64,000 nucleotides of DNA from Dysidea avara (lineage: Eukaryota; Porifera; Demospongiae; Dictyoceratida; Dysideidae). The position numbers were made by a program, and so were the translations under genes. The first letter of the stretch is position 1; each line of letters opens with the position of its first letter. This document shows positions 1-11,271 of the stretch, one piece after another. The DNA is taken from NCBI RefSeq assembly GCF_963678975.1, contig NC_089276.1:1364001-1428000 (forward strand). The letters are read 5' to 3'. The notes beneath the pieces are model-generated. The model searched no databases, was not told the DNA's origin, and was given only the letters and a program-made list of their open reading frames with translations.

Positions 1-3000
1 GATAGTTCAGCTACAAACAAATCACCCTGTAGAGAGATCAGCTAGAAGAAGTTAACTTGTACAGAATTCAGCTACAAACAAATCACCCTGTAGAGAGATC
101 AGCTAGAAGAAATTATCTTGTAGATAGTTCAGCTACAAACAAATCACCCTGTAGAGAGATCAGCTAGAAGAAGTTAACTTGTACAGAATTCAGCTACAAA
201 CAAATCACCCTGTAGAGAGATCAGCTAGAAGAAATTATCTTGTAGATAGTTCAGCTACAAACAAATCACCCTGTAGAAAGATCAGTTAGAAGAAGTTACC
301 TTGTAGAGGATTCAGCTACAAACAAATCACCCTGTAGAAAGATCAGCTAGAAGAAGTCACCTTGTAGAAAGTTCAGTTACAAAGAAACCACCATGTAAAG
401 AGTTCAGCTACAAACCAGTGACCTTGTAGAGACATCAGCTAGAAAAGTTACCTTGTAGAGAGTTCAGCTACAAAGAAACCATTCTGTAAAGAGCTCAGCT
501 GCAAACAAATCACCTGTACAGAATTCAGCTACGAACAAATCACCCTGTAGAGAGATCAGCTAGAAGAAGTTACATTGTAGAGAGTTCAGCTAGAAGAAAT
601 TACCTTGTAGAGAGATCCCTATAGAGAGATCAGCTAGAAGAAATTACCTTGTAGGTAGTTCAGCTACAAACAAATCACCCTGTAGAGAGATCAGCTAGAA
701 GAAGTTATCTTGTAGATAGTTCAGCTACAAACAAATCTCCCTGTAGAGAGATCAGCTGGAAGAAATTACCTTGTAGAGAGTTCAGCTACAAAGAAACCAT
801 TCTGTAAAGAGCTCAGCTGCAAACAAATCACCTGTACAGAATTCAGCTACAAACACATCACCCTGTAGAGAGATCAGCTGGAAGAAATTACCTTGTAGAG
901 AGTTCAGCTACAAAGAAACCATTCTGTAAAGAGCTCAGCTGCAAACAAATCACCTGTACAGAATTCAGCTACAAACAAATCACCCTGTAGAGAGATCAGC
1001 TAGAAGATATTACCTTGTAGATAGTTCAGCTACAAAGAAACCATTCTGTAAAGAGCTCAGCTGCAAACAAATCACCTGTACAGAATTCAGCTACAAACAC
1101 ATCACCCTGTAGAGAGATCAGCTAGAAGAAGTACCTTGTAGAGAGTTCAGCTACAAAGAAACCATTCTGTAAAGAGCTCAGCTGCAAACAAATCACCTGT
1201 ACAGAATTCAGCTACAAGCAAATCACCCTGTAGAGAGATCAGCTAGAAGATATTACCTTGTAGATAGTTCAGCTACAAACAAATCTCCCTGTAGAGAGAT
1301 CAGCTAGAAGAAATTACCTTGTAGAGAGTTCAGCTACAAAGAAACCATTCTGTAAAGAGCTCAGCTGCAAACAAATCACCTGTACAGAATTCAGCTACAA
1401 ACAAATCACCCTGTAGAGAGATCAGCTAGAAGATATTACCTTGTAGATAGTTCAGCTACAAAGAAACCATTCTGTAAAGAGCTCAGCTGCAAACAAATCA
1501 CCTGTACAGAATTCAGCTACAAACACATCACCCTGTAGAGAGATCAGCTAGAAGAAGTACCTTGTAGAGAGTTCAGCTACAAAGAAACCATTCTGTAAAG
1601 AGCTCAGCTGCAAACAAATCACCTGTACAGAATTCAACTACAAGCAAATCACCCTGTAGAGAGATCAGCTAGAAGATATTACCTTGTAGATAGTTCAGCT
1701 ACAAACAAATCTCCCTGTAGAGAGATCAGCTGGAAGAAATTACCTTGTAGAGAGTTCAGCTACAAAGAAACCATTCTGTAAAGAGCTCAGCTGCAAACAA
1801 ATCACCTGTACAGAATTCAGCTACAAACAAATCACCCTGTAGAGAGATCAGCTAGAAGATATTACCTTGTAGATAGTTCAGCTACAAAGAAACCATTCTG
1901 TAAAGAGCTCAGCTGCAAACAAATCACCTGTACAGAATTCAGCTACGAACAAATCACCCTGTAGAGAGATCAGCTAGAAGAAGTTACATTGTAGAGAGTT
2001 CAGCTAGAAGAAATTACCTTGTAGAGAGATCCCTATAGAGAGATCAGCTAGAAGAGATTACCTTGTAGGTAGTTTAGCTACAAACAAATCACCCTGTAGA
2101 GAGATCAGCTAGAAGAAGTTATCTTGTAGATAGTTCAGCTACAAACAAATCTCCCTGTAGAGAGATCAGCTGGAAGAAATTACCTTGTAGAGAGTTCAGC
2201 TACAAAGAAACCATTCTGTAAAGAGCTCAGCTGCAAACAAATCACCTGTACAGAATTCAGCTACAAACACATCACCCTGTAGAGAGATCAGCTAGAAGAA
2301 GTACCTTGTAGAGATCGAACGCTCAAAATGTAGACTCATTCGCTCGCTCGAGACTAGCCGAAACACGTCTCGGCTTTAATTAATCCGGGTCACATCCGGG
2401 TCAAATCCGGGTCAGTGGGTCATCCGGGTCAGCAGTAGTGACCTGGTTTCAACGTTGGTTCACATACCTTTTCTTGATGCAGCTGCGAGTTCAGCTACAA
2501 AGAAACCATTCTGTAAAGAGCTCAGCTGCAAACAAATCACCTGTACAGAATTCAGCTACAAACAAATCACCCTGTAGAGAGATCAGCTAGAAGATATTAC
2601 CTTGTAGATAGTTCAGCTACAAAGAAACCATTCTGTAAAGAGCTCAGCTGCAAACAAATCACCTGTACAGAATTCAGCTACAAACAAATCACCCTGTAGA
2701 GAGATCAGCTAGAAGAAATTACCTTGTAGATAGTTCAGCTACAAACAAATCTCCCTGTAGAGAGATCAGCTAGAAGAAATTACCTTGTAGAGAGTTCAGC
2801 TACAAAGAAACCACCATGTAGAGAGTTCAGCTGCAAAGAAATCACCCTGTAGAAAATTCTGCAAGAAACAAATTGCCCTGTAGAAAGATCAGTTAGAAGA
2901 AGTTACCTTTTAGAAAGTTCAGCTACAAAGAAACCATTCTGTAAAGAGCTCAGCTGCAAACAAATCACCTGTACAGAATTCAGCTACAAACACATCACCC

Positions 3001-3080
3001 TGTAGAGAGATCAGCTAGAAGAAGTACCTTGTAGATCGTTCAGCTACAAACAATTCACTCTGTAGAGTGTTCAGTTACAA
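1..3080. repeat. Satellite array with nested higher-order periodicity
   Basis: Degenerate subunits of about 29-32 bp, each built on 'tcagct(a/g)(c/g)aa...ctgta(g/c)a', run head to tail from the first base, so the array continues outside the window. Four subunit types form a unit of about 122 bp (for example starts near 781, 903, 1025 and 1146). Blocks also recur at about 426 bp (1131 and 1557) and about 1.4 kb (the 'ccctatagagagatcag' variant near 610 and near 2023). Subunit lengths are not multiples of three and no long frame is open, so it is not coding. It decays after about 2810 and fades near 3080. Confidence 0.93.
2317..2486 (-). repeat. Foreign fragment captured inside the satellite
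   Basis: This 170-bp block interrupts the array and is nearly the reverse complement of about 7722-7880. The copied segment spans the junction between the palindromic element's arm (ending gcagctgc) and the hAT-like element inserted there, so it is a copy of an existing junction rather than a fresh insertion. Compared with the source it carries one extra ~11-bp 'catccgggtca' unit and a 4-bp addition. It rejoins the satellite at 'cagctgc', a word also present in the satellite subunit. Confidence 0.85.
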
Positions 3081-3280
3081 AGAAACCACCATGGAGATTT
3101 CTGTAATCAGATTATGTATATATTATATATATAATTTGTACATTTACTGATAAAATACTTAAAGTACATCTACTTCATCTTTTCTTCTTCCTGTAGTAAA
3201 GAAAAAAAAGCATAGGTTAAAAAAGTCCCAAGCTGGCCATAGGCCGGCTTTGGGGTATACAAATACAAAAAGAAATGAAA

Positions 3281-3610
3281 TCTAATCCAAAACAGCCAAG
3301 CTGTAAAAAAAGTGTGCGGCCCTCAGAAAGGCTATGGTGAAAAAAGATGTGAAATCCAAGGTGGCGGCCAAGAAATGGCTGTTATGGTAGGTTAATGGTA
3401 AAAATTTTAATAACAACAATTCAGGTGAATTTTGGTGCCGCTTGGTCAATTGGCACAAAATTCACATGAATTGTCGTTATTAAAATTTTTACCATTAACC
3501 TACCATCACAGCCATTTCTTGGCCGCCACCTTGGATTTCACATCTTTTTTCACCGTAGCCTTTCTGAGGGCCGCACACTTTTTTTTACAGCTTGGCTGTT
3601 TTGGATTAGA
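3281..3610. repeat. 330-bp foldback (palindromic) element
   Basis: The arm starting tctaatccaaaacagcc is matched by its complement ending ggctgttttggattaga. The arms also pair through the 'aagtgtgcggccctcag' and 'aaatccaaggtggcggcc' segments, with the centre near 3445. The open frame at 3432-3644 is simply the right arm. Identity between arms is high but not perfect. No target duplication is clear. Confidence 0.85.
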
Positions 3611-3629
3611 TATACACATCGATAAATTA

Positions 3630-3870
3630 TTAAACAGTTACTAGTCCAGCTAGGCTGTGCTTGAATTGGTCAATCTCTGTTAAATCAATCACTTGTTGGG
3701 GTAAGGAATTCCAAATATTGATTGCAGAGGGGGAAAAAGAAAATTTATAACAGTCAATTCTAGTCATTGGGGTTAAAAATCTCTTATCATGGCCTCTGGT
3801 GTGAGTTAGGATTAGGAAAAAGGAAATCATCAGCATTTGGTGAGATATAATTCTAAATAACATTGTATCA
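3630..3870 (-). pseudogene. LINE reverse-transcriptase C-terminal tail
   Basis: The minus-strand frame encodes a short tail with 'FSFSPSAINIWNSLPQQVID', the pattern F-x-R/S-x(3)-x-WNSLP that ends the ORF2 of CR1/jockey-like non-LTR retrotransposons. Only about 77 codons remain, with no reverse-transcriptase core, so this is a 5'-truncated dead copy. Comparable tails lie at 29756-29941 and 59318-59551. Confidence 0.75.
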
Positions 3871-5209
3871 TTCTGATACTGTAGATACAGCAGTAAATGA
3901 AAGCAAATGTGTTAATGGAGACAGATTGATTACCAGAACCAACTTATGTGATTCCACTGATTGTTCTATTGGAGTAGTTAGGTGACTGCTCTATTAGAGT
4001 GGCCGTGTACTCCCAGCACTGACTTATGCAGTATTCCATTCTTGCATAACCTTTAGCACAAATTCTAGTAAATCAAGCAAAGTAAATTGGCTAATGACTA
4101 CATCAGCAACTGCATGGGCATTGGAAAAGGTGATGGAACACTGCCCCTCCATTTTTGAAAGGGCAGTTGCCCCCATCCACCCTCCCCTTCCTATTTCTCC
4201 GCCCGCCCTGTTACGGACACTTGGCCTCACAGTTTGTATTGCAATTTTATTTTAAATGCTTTGTAATGTAGGGTAGGCCTGTATTAATGCCCTGTGGGCA
4301 ACATGTAGCCACCCACAGCCAGGGAAAATATACTTATACTATTACAGCTATACTAATAGTTACAGTTGGTTGAGTTGATGGGGATTGGTTCCGGACATAC
4401 AAAATGGTATGTACAGGCTCTCTCAGACTTAAAGTTGTCGGCAGTAAAATGAGTCCAGAAGTAGTTAGTTATGTGATGCTTGACTGTGTTAGTAGATAAT
4501 GATAGGTCTAAGACTGGTAAAATAGTGGTATGATGCTATTGGAGGAGTAGATAGTCAATACTTGGGGTGATGGCTAAAGAATTCCATCTAAGAATAGTTG
4601 ACCATAAAAGCTCTGTGGTCAAGAATCAGTCGTGATGGGGAGGAGGTCACTGTGAAAATGGAATTGCTCCACATATAACAGGCAAAATTGAAAATTTGCA
4701 CCATATAAATTGTATAGAATATGTTATGTGAATCAGTACCACAGAATATTCATTGAATGTGTAAAACAATTGACTATATATGTGCTTCATGATCACCTGT
4801 TGTGGTACGCAGTATTTGTAAGGGTCAGTAAAGGTTTAGCATGCACATAAAGGCAACTTATAAAGGCAACTGTACGCTTCTACTAGGGGGAGAGTCTTCC
4901 ATGCATCGTACACATGCTATAAACATGTGTTGCTTGGTGTGAGAGCTAATTAGGCTCTTTCTGTTGCACACTGAGCCAGCTAGTGTGTAATTAGTTGAAA
5001 GATTTTGAGTTGTGCATGCTATATGAGTCATATCAGCTTACTTATTGAATCTATCAGTTGCGGCAATAATCAAGCTACGTAGCTAGCAGGTTAACCTGAG
5101 AATCTCAATCATTGCAATACATTCAAAATCTTTGAAACTCAAGACAAACACTACAAAATTGTTAATAGGCAACAATAATATTACAGTCTGGTAAATGCAA
5201 ACCACACAA
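3871..5209. other. No gene seen; 3' flank of kinase-kelch gene
   Basis: Frames are short and unconvincing. Two copies of the dispersed motif (ttctattggagta near 3964 and gactgctctattagagt at 3984-4000) are present. The region lies downstream of the minus-strand gene ending at 5210. No AATAAA signal is close to that stop. Confidence 0.5.
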
Positions 5210-6139
5210 TTACTGTGGCTGGCATAAGCCAACCCATACACCATCTGTAACTTTGTCCTTGTTATTTAATCCTCCAATTACAACTATTCTGTTGCTAGGT
5301 AGACCAACCACAGCTGGAGCTCTTCTTTCAAATGGCATTTGACCAATGACATCCCATCTGTCACTGATCTTGTTGAACATGTGAATGTCACTAGTACTGG
5401 TGGACACACCGCTATCTTCTAACTTTGCTCCTCCCATCACCAGCACTTGTCTTCCTTGCATGCTGACAGGAGCTGAACGAAGCCACAGAAAATCCTGGTG
5501 AGAAATCCACTTCAACTGGCAACTGAACAAGGTGTCCAGTGAAGCAGTAAATACTGCTGGAGAGGCTTTACCATCTTGATCAATTCCTCCTAACAGGTAG
5601 AGTACATTGTCAGCAATCACTGACCGTAACCCATACTGTGGTAGTGGTAGTTGATCAGTAGTGTACCACTGCTTGTTGATACTGTCAAACAGTTCGGTGG
5701 AAGGAATTATTTCATAACATTTGTTCCCTTCAGTTAGACCTCCAACTATGATTAGAGTTCCTTGGTGACCAACAGCTGAGGCTTTAAATCTTGGCTTAGT
5801 CATCTTGGTGCAGTACAGTTTTAACTTATAGTTTTCTAGTAGAAATATCTTCTTGGTCACTTTAAGGCCACTTGTTTGCCCTCCAGCAATAACCAACCGG
5901 TTGTTGAGAGTAGTCAAGGCACACCAACAGTGAGAAAGGTCAATTGAAGCACCCCACATATCTTTTTCTGGGTTGTATACTTCTATTTTAAAAGATGGAT
6001 CTCCTTTTTGTCGGTTAATACCTCCTCCAACATAGATGTTGCCTTCATGAAACACAGCGGTGTGGTATGCTTGATTCTCTGGTGCTGGGGTACCCTCTCG
6101 CCACTTGATACTCACTGGTCCACTGAACACATCCGGTAC
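5210..6139 (-). CDS. Kelch-propeller exon (terminal) of kinase-kelch gene 1
   Basis: This exon encodes about 309 residues ending at a stop at 5210. Six kelch blades are visible from their double-glycine strands in order: YVGGG, VIAGG, IIVGG, YLLGG, VMGG and VVIGG, each followed by the spaced Y/W residues of a blade. It starts with VPDVFSGPVSIKW, matching IPDSFSGPVNIKW at the start of the second-gene exon at 46490-47383. The exon boundary is set by an AG acceptor at 6140-6141. The frame upstream of it runs into a CA repeat and is not coding. Kelch propellers bind partner proteins. By the paralogue, this one should follow a kinase domain. The only kinase exon upstream on the same strand is 18446-19471, and its donor phase (0) matches. 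Confidence 0.88.
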   Translation of the reverse strand, partial: VPDVFSGPVSIKWREGTPAPENQAYHTAVFHEGNIYVGGGINRQKGDPSFKIEVYNPEKDMWGASIDLSHCWCALTTLNNRLVIAGGQTSGLKVTKKIFLLENYKLKLYCTKMTKPRFKASAVGHQGTLIIVGGLTEGNKCYEIIPSTELFDSINKQWYTTDQLPLPQYGLRSVIADNVLYLLGGIDQDGKASPAVFTASLDTLFSCQLKWISHQDFLWLRSAPVSMQGRQVLVMGGAKLEDSGVSTSTSDIHMFNKISDRWDVIGQMPFERRAPAVVGLPSNRIVVIGGLNNKDKVTDGVWVGLCQPQ

Positions 6140-6269
6140 CTTTAAATAGTCAAATAATAGTATTGTGAATATAATTATTATGCTTACTACAAAAGGGTAG
6201 AATCCACAATCATGTTTTGCTGTATGCATTAGCATAGTACAAAACATTGATATGTATAGATACACATGT

Positions 6270-6271
<2 letters not shown>

Positions 6272-6356
<85 letters not shown>

Positions 6357-6366
6357 CACACACACA
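6272..6366. repeat. (CA)n microsatellite
   Basis: About 47 CA units, nearly uninterrupted (one CG near 6349). It lies in the inferred intron about 130 bp from the kelch-exon acceptor. Long CV or TH frames through it are artefacts. Confidence 0.97.
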
Positions 6367-7191
6367 AAATTTTAGTCCAGAAGATTGGTCCAGCCAGAGA
6401 CCATTTTGGTCAACTACAGTTGGTCCACTAGACATTGTATCAGTTTTGTTTACCATTGCAAATGTATGCACAGCTCAGCTTGGCTAACTTGTGACTGCTT
6501 AGCTGACTGCCAGACACCATCTTGGAATGCTGTATTATATAAGTGTACAACAGTAAATTTTGATGAAAGAAAAAATTTGAGAAATCAGTAAAGTTCATCA
6601 AACATTCATTATACAAGTTTAAGCCATTGCGGTTTTAAAATAGTCTGTGCTTTTGAGCAGTAATAATCAAACCTCAAAGTTATGCTTCACATCAGATGCT
6701 GTTTTGGTAGACTGTACCGATTTTTTTCTGACTAGTAAATAGTACAGTCAAAAATGGCTATTCCGTGACCACTTTTCGGCTAACATGTTTTGATGGTTGA
6801 TTTCACTTCTTGGGGTCATTTTATTGACAATTTAGCTCCCAGGTCCCTCCCAAAAGTCCTGGAATTTTTTGCTATGGCGCAAAATTTAATATTGCTGCTA
6901 GTGCAATCTAAAATCAGGGTATGCTGCATACAATAGTGTGCAAAGACACTGTTTAGGATAAATAAACCACAAGGATTCCAATTCTGGAATCAGTTTCATG
7001 CTATGACCTTTATTAGATCTAATAATCAATAATAATTTCAATTGGGAAGAGCGAAAAAAGCATAAAATTGAGGTTAAATGCTTCAGTATTTACATGTAGA
7101 AACTTGCATAAGGCAAGATGAAACTTGCACATTTGATGAGGTAGCAGTATGTGCATGATCATGCAGGAATATTGAGATTTAGTATAAATAC

Positions 7192-7556
7192 TAGGGCTGT
7201 GCGATAATGGCGATAACATGATTATCGTGATATCTATGTGATTATCGGGATAAAGATAATGAATTTTCTATTATCAATATAAAAAGATAATAGTAAATCT
7301 CTGTAGACTATTGTATATTAAATGCAGGCAGACGGTACTCTTGTGAATAAGGTCACAACCGGCTGTGGTAATTCTGAAAAGGGCAATTTTTGTAAGAGAT
7401 ACTAACCTTAAACATTTATTATTAGGCACAACTGTGCTTGTAAAAGTACTCAATAGCAATATTTCATTATCGAGATAATATTGTTTATCATGATAAAATG
7501 GATTTTGTTATCGAAACTTATCAAGATATAGGTTTTTCCATTATCGCACAACCCTA
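7192..7556. mobile_element. hAT-like MITE, 365 bp, 8-bp target duplication
   Basis: Terminal inverted repeats are TAGGGCTGTGCGATAATGG and CCATTATCGCACAACCCTA. A perfect 8-bp duplication ATAAATAC lies at 7184-7191 and 7557-7564. The right arm of the surrounding palindrome carries the empty site with one copy. The interior is AT-rich and noncoding. 8-bp duplications and TAGGG-TG-type ends fit the hAT superfamily. Confidence 0.93.
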
Positions 7557-7750
7557 ATAAATACAGAGATTTTTGAGCCACTAGTTCAGTCAGTTTAACT
7601 TGTCAATTTGGCTAAGTCACCTTTTATAATACAAGGATTTGCGGTACTAACTACTATATTCCTAGCCCTCTGATCAATCAAATTTAGTGGCAAAGAAGCA
7701 CCAAAACGCACATTATTTTTTGCAGCTGCATCAAGAAAAGGTATGTGAAC

Positions 7751-8243
7751 CAACGTTGAAACCGGGTCACTACTGCTGACCCGGATGACCCACTGACCCG
7801 GATTTGACCCGGATTAATTAAAGCTGAGATGTGTTTCGGCTAGTATCGAGCGAGCGAGTCTACATTTTGAGCGTTCAATTCATGTTGAGTAAATATTGCA
7901 ACTTCAGCCTAGCTGTAGGTTGAAGACCAAAAAAAAAAAAAAAAAAAAGGTCTTCACCTACTGACAATAGCTACCCCTCACCATAGATACCCTCAATTTC
8001 GTGCTACATACTACACTTACTAACAAATGAGCGTGGCTGAGCGTATGTTGGTAATGCAATAAGTGGGCGTGGCTCACGAAAGAGCTACACGATAGCGTTT
8101 ATAAGTTTCCACGTCGTCAAACGAACAATTTTGTTTCTCACGTGATCCAATTCGGGTCAGACCCGGATAAATTGTAAACTGGGTCAGACCCGGATGACCC
8201 GGAGAAAATGTGACCCGGATGACCCGACCCGGTTTCAACGCTG
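7751..8243. mobile_element. hAT-like nonautonomous element, 493 bp, 8-bp target duplication
   Basis: Ends are CAACGTTGAAACCGGGTC and its partner ending GGTTTCAACGCTG. The 8-bp duplication ATGTGAAC lies at 7743-7750 and 8244-8251, and the empty site is present in the right arm of the palindrome (about 9764-9775). Internally there are repeated 'gacccgga' words, a poly-A stretch flanked by ggttgaagacc, and no open frame. An 84-bp relative lies at 12742-12825, and part of this copy was captured in the satellite at 2317-2486. Confidence 0.92.
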
Positions 8244-8323
8244 ATGTGAACTAAATAATTATTTTTGTATCATAAATATTTAAGCTCATTTTGGCCTTAA
8301 ACATGTAGATTGTAGCAAGAACA

Positions 8324-8960
8324 ATGGAGACAGCTCAAGTACCATGCATGCTTCAGTGTGATGAGCCTTGTAATCTAGCCATGGGTATCATTGATTCCAT
8401 TGAGAGGTGGGAGAGTATCAGGCAAAAGGTTCTCCACTGGAAAGGTCTTGACAAGTTTGGAAGTGTTCATGAATGCGTAGATTGGGTGAAAGGTTCAGTT
8501 GGACACTTTATTCATGATTCCTACAGATTGACACTTAGCAATGCCAGTTGCAGTCTTCATCCATGGCTGAGGTTAGCTCCCAAGACGAAGCTCCAGCTGC
8601 CAAGAGGCTATGATCAAGTTTACGGCTGATTCATGACAAAAAAAAATGTGTTTGGTGTTGCAACCAGAATCAACAAAGCATCCAGAGTCAAAGCTTTTGT
8701 TGATTTCATATGACCATGCATGGGTTGTTTTCAAGAAAGAGCCACACAGTGGCCTTTGAAGATCAGAAAATGTGTGACAGAATCAACTGTCTGATTGATT
8801 CTGCAGCTGATCAGCCCTATATGCTCTTGAAATCAGGTATCATCACAGACGCTGGCTGAAGTATGTTCGGAAATTCCAGAAAAAGAGTGAAGATGATAAG
8901 CTTCCACAAATGCAGAACATTACTATATACTTATCGTGAGGTTCAGACTATATTTAATCT
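8324..8960 (+). pseudogene. Decayed transposon-type ORF, left palindrome arm
   Basis: Reading from METAQVPCMLQCDEPC onward gives peptides such as RWESIRQKVLHWKGLDKFGS and GHFIHDSYRLTLS, followed by frames broken by stops. The right arm keeps the complementary version with some parts intact that are lost here, so the parent protein had a Cys-rich N-terminus, a 'RWESI' segment and a C-terminal region near the palindrome centre (FEENEYSSFLTVL). I do not recognise the family with certainty. Similar cysteine-rich ORFs occur as multicopy transposon genes in invertebrates. It is dead in this form. Confidence 0.55.
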
Positions 8961-9059
8961 TTGAGGAGAATGAGTACTCCTCATTTTTGACAGTACTCAT
9001 GCTCCTCAAAGATTACCTTTCAAGTGTGGTCAAAAACGTAGTCTGAACCTCACCACAAG

Positions 9060-9700
9060 TAATGTTCTGTATTTGCGAAGGCTTATCATCTTCACTCATT
9101 TTTCTGGAATTTCTGAACATACTTCAGCCAGCATTTGTGATGATACCTGATTTCAAGAGCATAGCTGCAGAATCAATCAGACAGTTGATTCTGTCACGCA
9201 TTTTCTGATCTTCAAGGTCCACTGTGTGGCTCTTGAAAGCAGCCCATACACAGTCGTATGAAATCAACAAAAGCTTTGGCCCTGGATGCTTTGCTGATTC
9301 TGGTTGCAACACCAAACACATTTGTTTTTGTCATGAATCAGCCGTAAACTTGATCATAGCCTCTTGGCAGCTGGGGCTTCATCTTGGGAACTAACCTCAG
9401 CTATGGATGAAGACTGCAACTGGCATTTATCCACCTCGCATTTCTTCTGTGTCTTTTGAGCCTGCACTAGCTTCTTGATATTGCTAAGAGTCAATCTGCA
9501 GGAGTCATGAATAAAGTGTCCAACTGGACCTTTCACATGTATTCATGAGCACTTCCAAACTTGTCAAGACTTTTCCAGTGGAGAGCCTTTTGCCTGATAC
9601 TCTCCCACCTCTCAATGGAACCAAATGGCACCCGTGGCTGGATTACAAGGCTCACCACACTGAAGCATGCATGGTACTTCAGCTGTCTCCATTGTTCTTG
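9060..9700 (-). pseudogene. Decayed transposon-type ORF, right palindrome arm
   Basis: This is the mirror copy of 8324-8960. The minus-strand reading includes GPVGHFIHDSCRLTLSNIKK, a Q/K-rich linker and LISYDCVWAAFKSHTVDLED, then INCLIDSA. Frameshifts and stops separate the pieces. Where the two arms differ, each preserves frame in places the other has lost, which implies an old inverted duplication and not a recent conversion. Confidence 0.55.
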
Positions 9701-10375
9701 CTACAATCTAAATGTAAAAGGCCAAAATGAGCTTAAATATTTATGATACCAAAATAATATTTAGTTCACATTACCTTTTCTTAATGCAGCTGCAAAAAAT
9801 AATGTGTGTTTTGGTGTTTCTTTGCCACTAAATTTGATTGATCAGAGGGCTAGGAATATAGCAGTTAGTACTGCAAGTTCTTGTATTATTAAAGGTGAAT
9901 TACCCAAATTGACGACTTAAACTGACTGAACTAGTGGCTCAAAAATCTCTGTATTTATACTACATCTCAATATTCTTGCATGATCATGCACATACTGTTG
10001 TGCAAATTTCATCTTGCAAGTTTTTACATGTATATACTGAAGCATTTTACCTCGATTTTATACTTTTTTCGCTCTTCCAATTGAAACTATTGGGTCTAAT
10101 AAAGGTCATAGCATGAACCTGATTCCAGAATTGGAATCCTTGAGGTTTATTTATCTTAAAAAGTGTCTTTGTGCACTACTGTATGCAGCATACCCCAATT
10201 TTAGATTGCACTAACAGCAATTTAAAATTTCGTGCCATACCAAAAAAATGCTACCGGGACTTTTAGGAGGGACCTGGGAGCTAAATTTTCAATAAATGAC
10301 CCCAAGAAGTGAAATCAACCATCAAAACATGTTAGCTGAAGAGTGGTCACAGAATTGCCATTTTTGACTGTACTA

Positions 10376-11271
10376 TGAAATAGAATAGATGGCTACGCTA
10401 TTCATCTTTTTTTAATCAACCGAGTACCAGTAAATATTATTATGCCTTTTCATATGAATTGCAAATCTCTTATTGTACCAATGTGCTTAATGATTCTGCC
10501 AGCATATTAAGTTACAATTTGTACTGGTATACGTAATTGGCACAAGAAAAGCACCGATTACCCAGATCCACCAATAGCCTGACTAAAACTCAAATGGGAT
10601 AGTGCCAGGCCAAAGAGTGAGGGGTCAGGCCAGCTGTAAGTTGAAGACCAAAAAAAAAAGAAGAAAAAAAGAAGAACAGTCACAACCTGCTGACAATAGC
10701 TGCTCTCCACCAATTATAATCTCTTTATGTATAACTACACATACGTAGCTAAGTTGCTTGCTACACTGCTTCTCTGAATACTGTGATTGCTCTATTAGAG
10801 TATCCAGATCCTGACTGTTCTATTAGAGTCTCACGATCTTCTCTTGCAAACAGTGTCCCATAAAAGTGGGGGGGGGGCATGACTCCTCCCCGTCTCCACC
10901 ACCTATGGATAGTGCTGCTTTCAGTAGTACATTAATTAGTTATATTGTTCTTTGCATGGGAGGATCAAAGTGCTGCCGTACACTGTATTTTTCATACTGT
11001 TTCAATTAGCTACAAAACTGTACTGTATGGGTGATACAGTACAGTTATGTGGATAATTTGACAAGGAATGTTATGAAATCAACCCCAATCAGACAGTACG
11101 ATTCATCATGTGTAAATCACTAAAACTAGCCAAACCAATCTTACCAGTTAGTTCTACAACTAGAAGAGGGACACTTACTGATAGTCTGATCACCAAAAAT
11201 TGAAGCAGTTCAGGCATGTGAGATGAATGCTCCAACCAAGAAGATCAGGACTCAGAGTACAATATATACTG
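10376..11271. repeat. Repeat-derived spacer with dispersed motif pair
   Basis: No gene is seen. About 10627-10700 shares the 'agctgtaagttgaagaccaaaa ... ctgacaatagct' segment with about 7912-7970, and with about 22535-22575 in the opposite direction. Two copies of the dispersed motif (tgctctattagagta near 10787 and gactgttctattagagt near 10812) follow. A G-run lies near 10868. Confidence 0.6.

Larger units (their letters stand above)
6739..10375. mobile_element. 3.6-kb palindromic (foldback) element
   Basis: The left arm beginning TACAGTCAAAAATGGC pairs with a right arm ending GCCATTTTTGACTGTA, and matching continues inward for about 1.5 kb per arm to a centre near 8985. The TA flanking CAGTCAAAAATGGC on both sides would suit a Tc1/mariner-type TA target site, but this is inference. 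The left arm carries two later insertions (7192-7556 and 7751-8243), whose empty sites are preserved in the right arm. Both arms hold decayed copies of one coding sequence facing the centre. The element sits inside the inferred intron of kinase-kelch gene 1. Confidence 0.88.

Noticed and set aside
1-3080. CRISPR-like array (regular ~30-bp repeats)
   Set aside because: Units follow one another with no unique spacers and the sequence is eukaryotic satellite.
6140-6367. N-terminal extension of the kelch frame (poly-Cys-Val start)
   Set aside because: It is translation of the (CA)n repeat and intron. An AG acceptor and paralogue alignment place the exon start at 6139.
9561-9746. Plus-strand frames in the right palindrome arm as genes
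   Set aside because: They are antisense to the decayed ORF readable on the minus strand.
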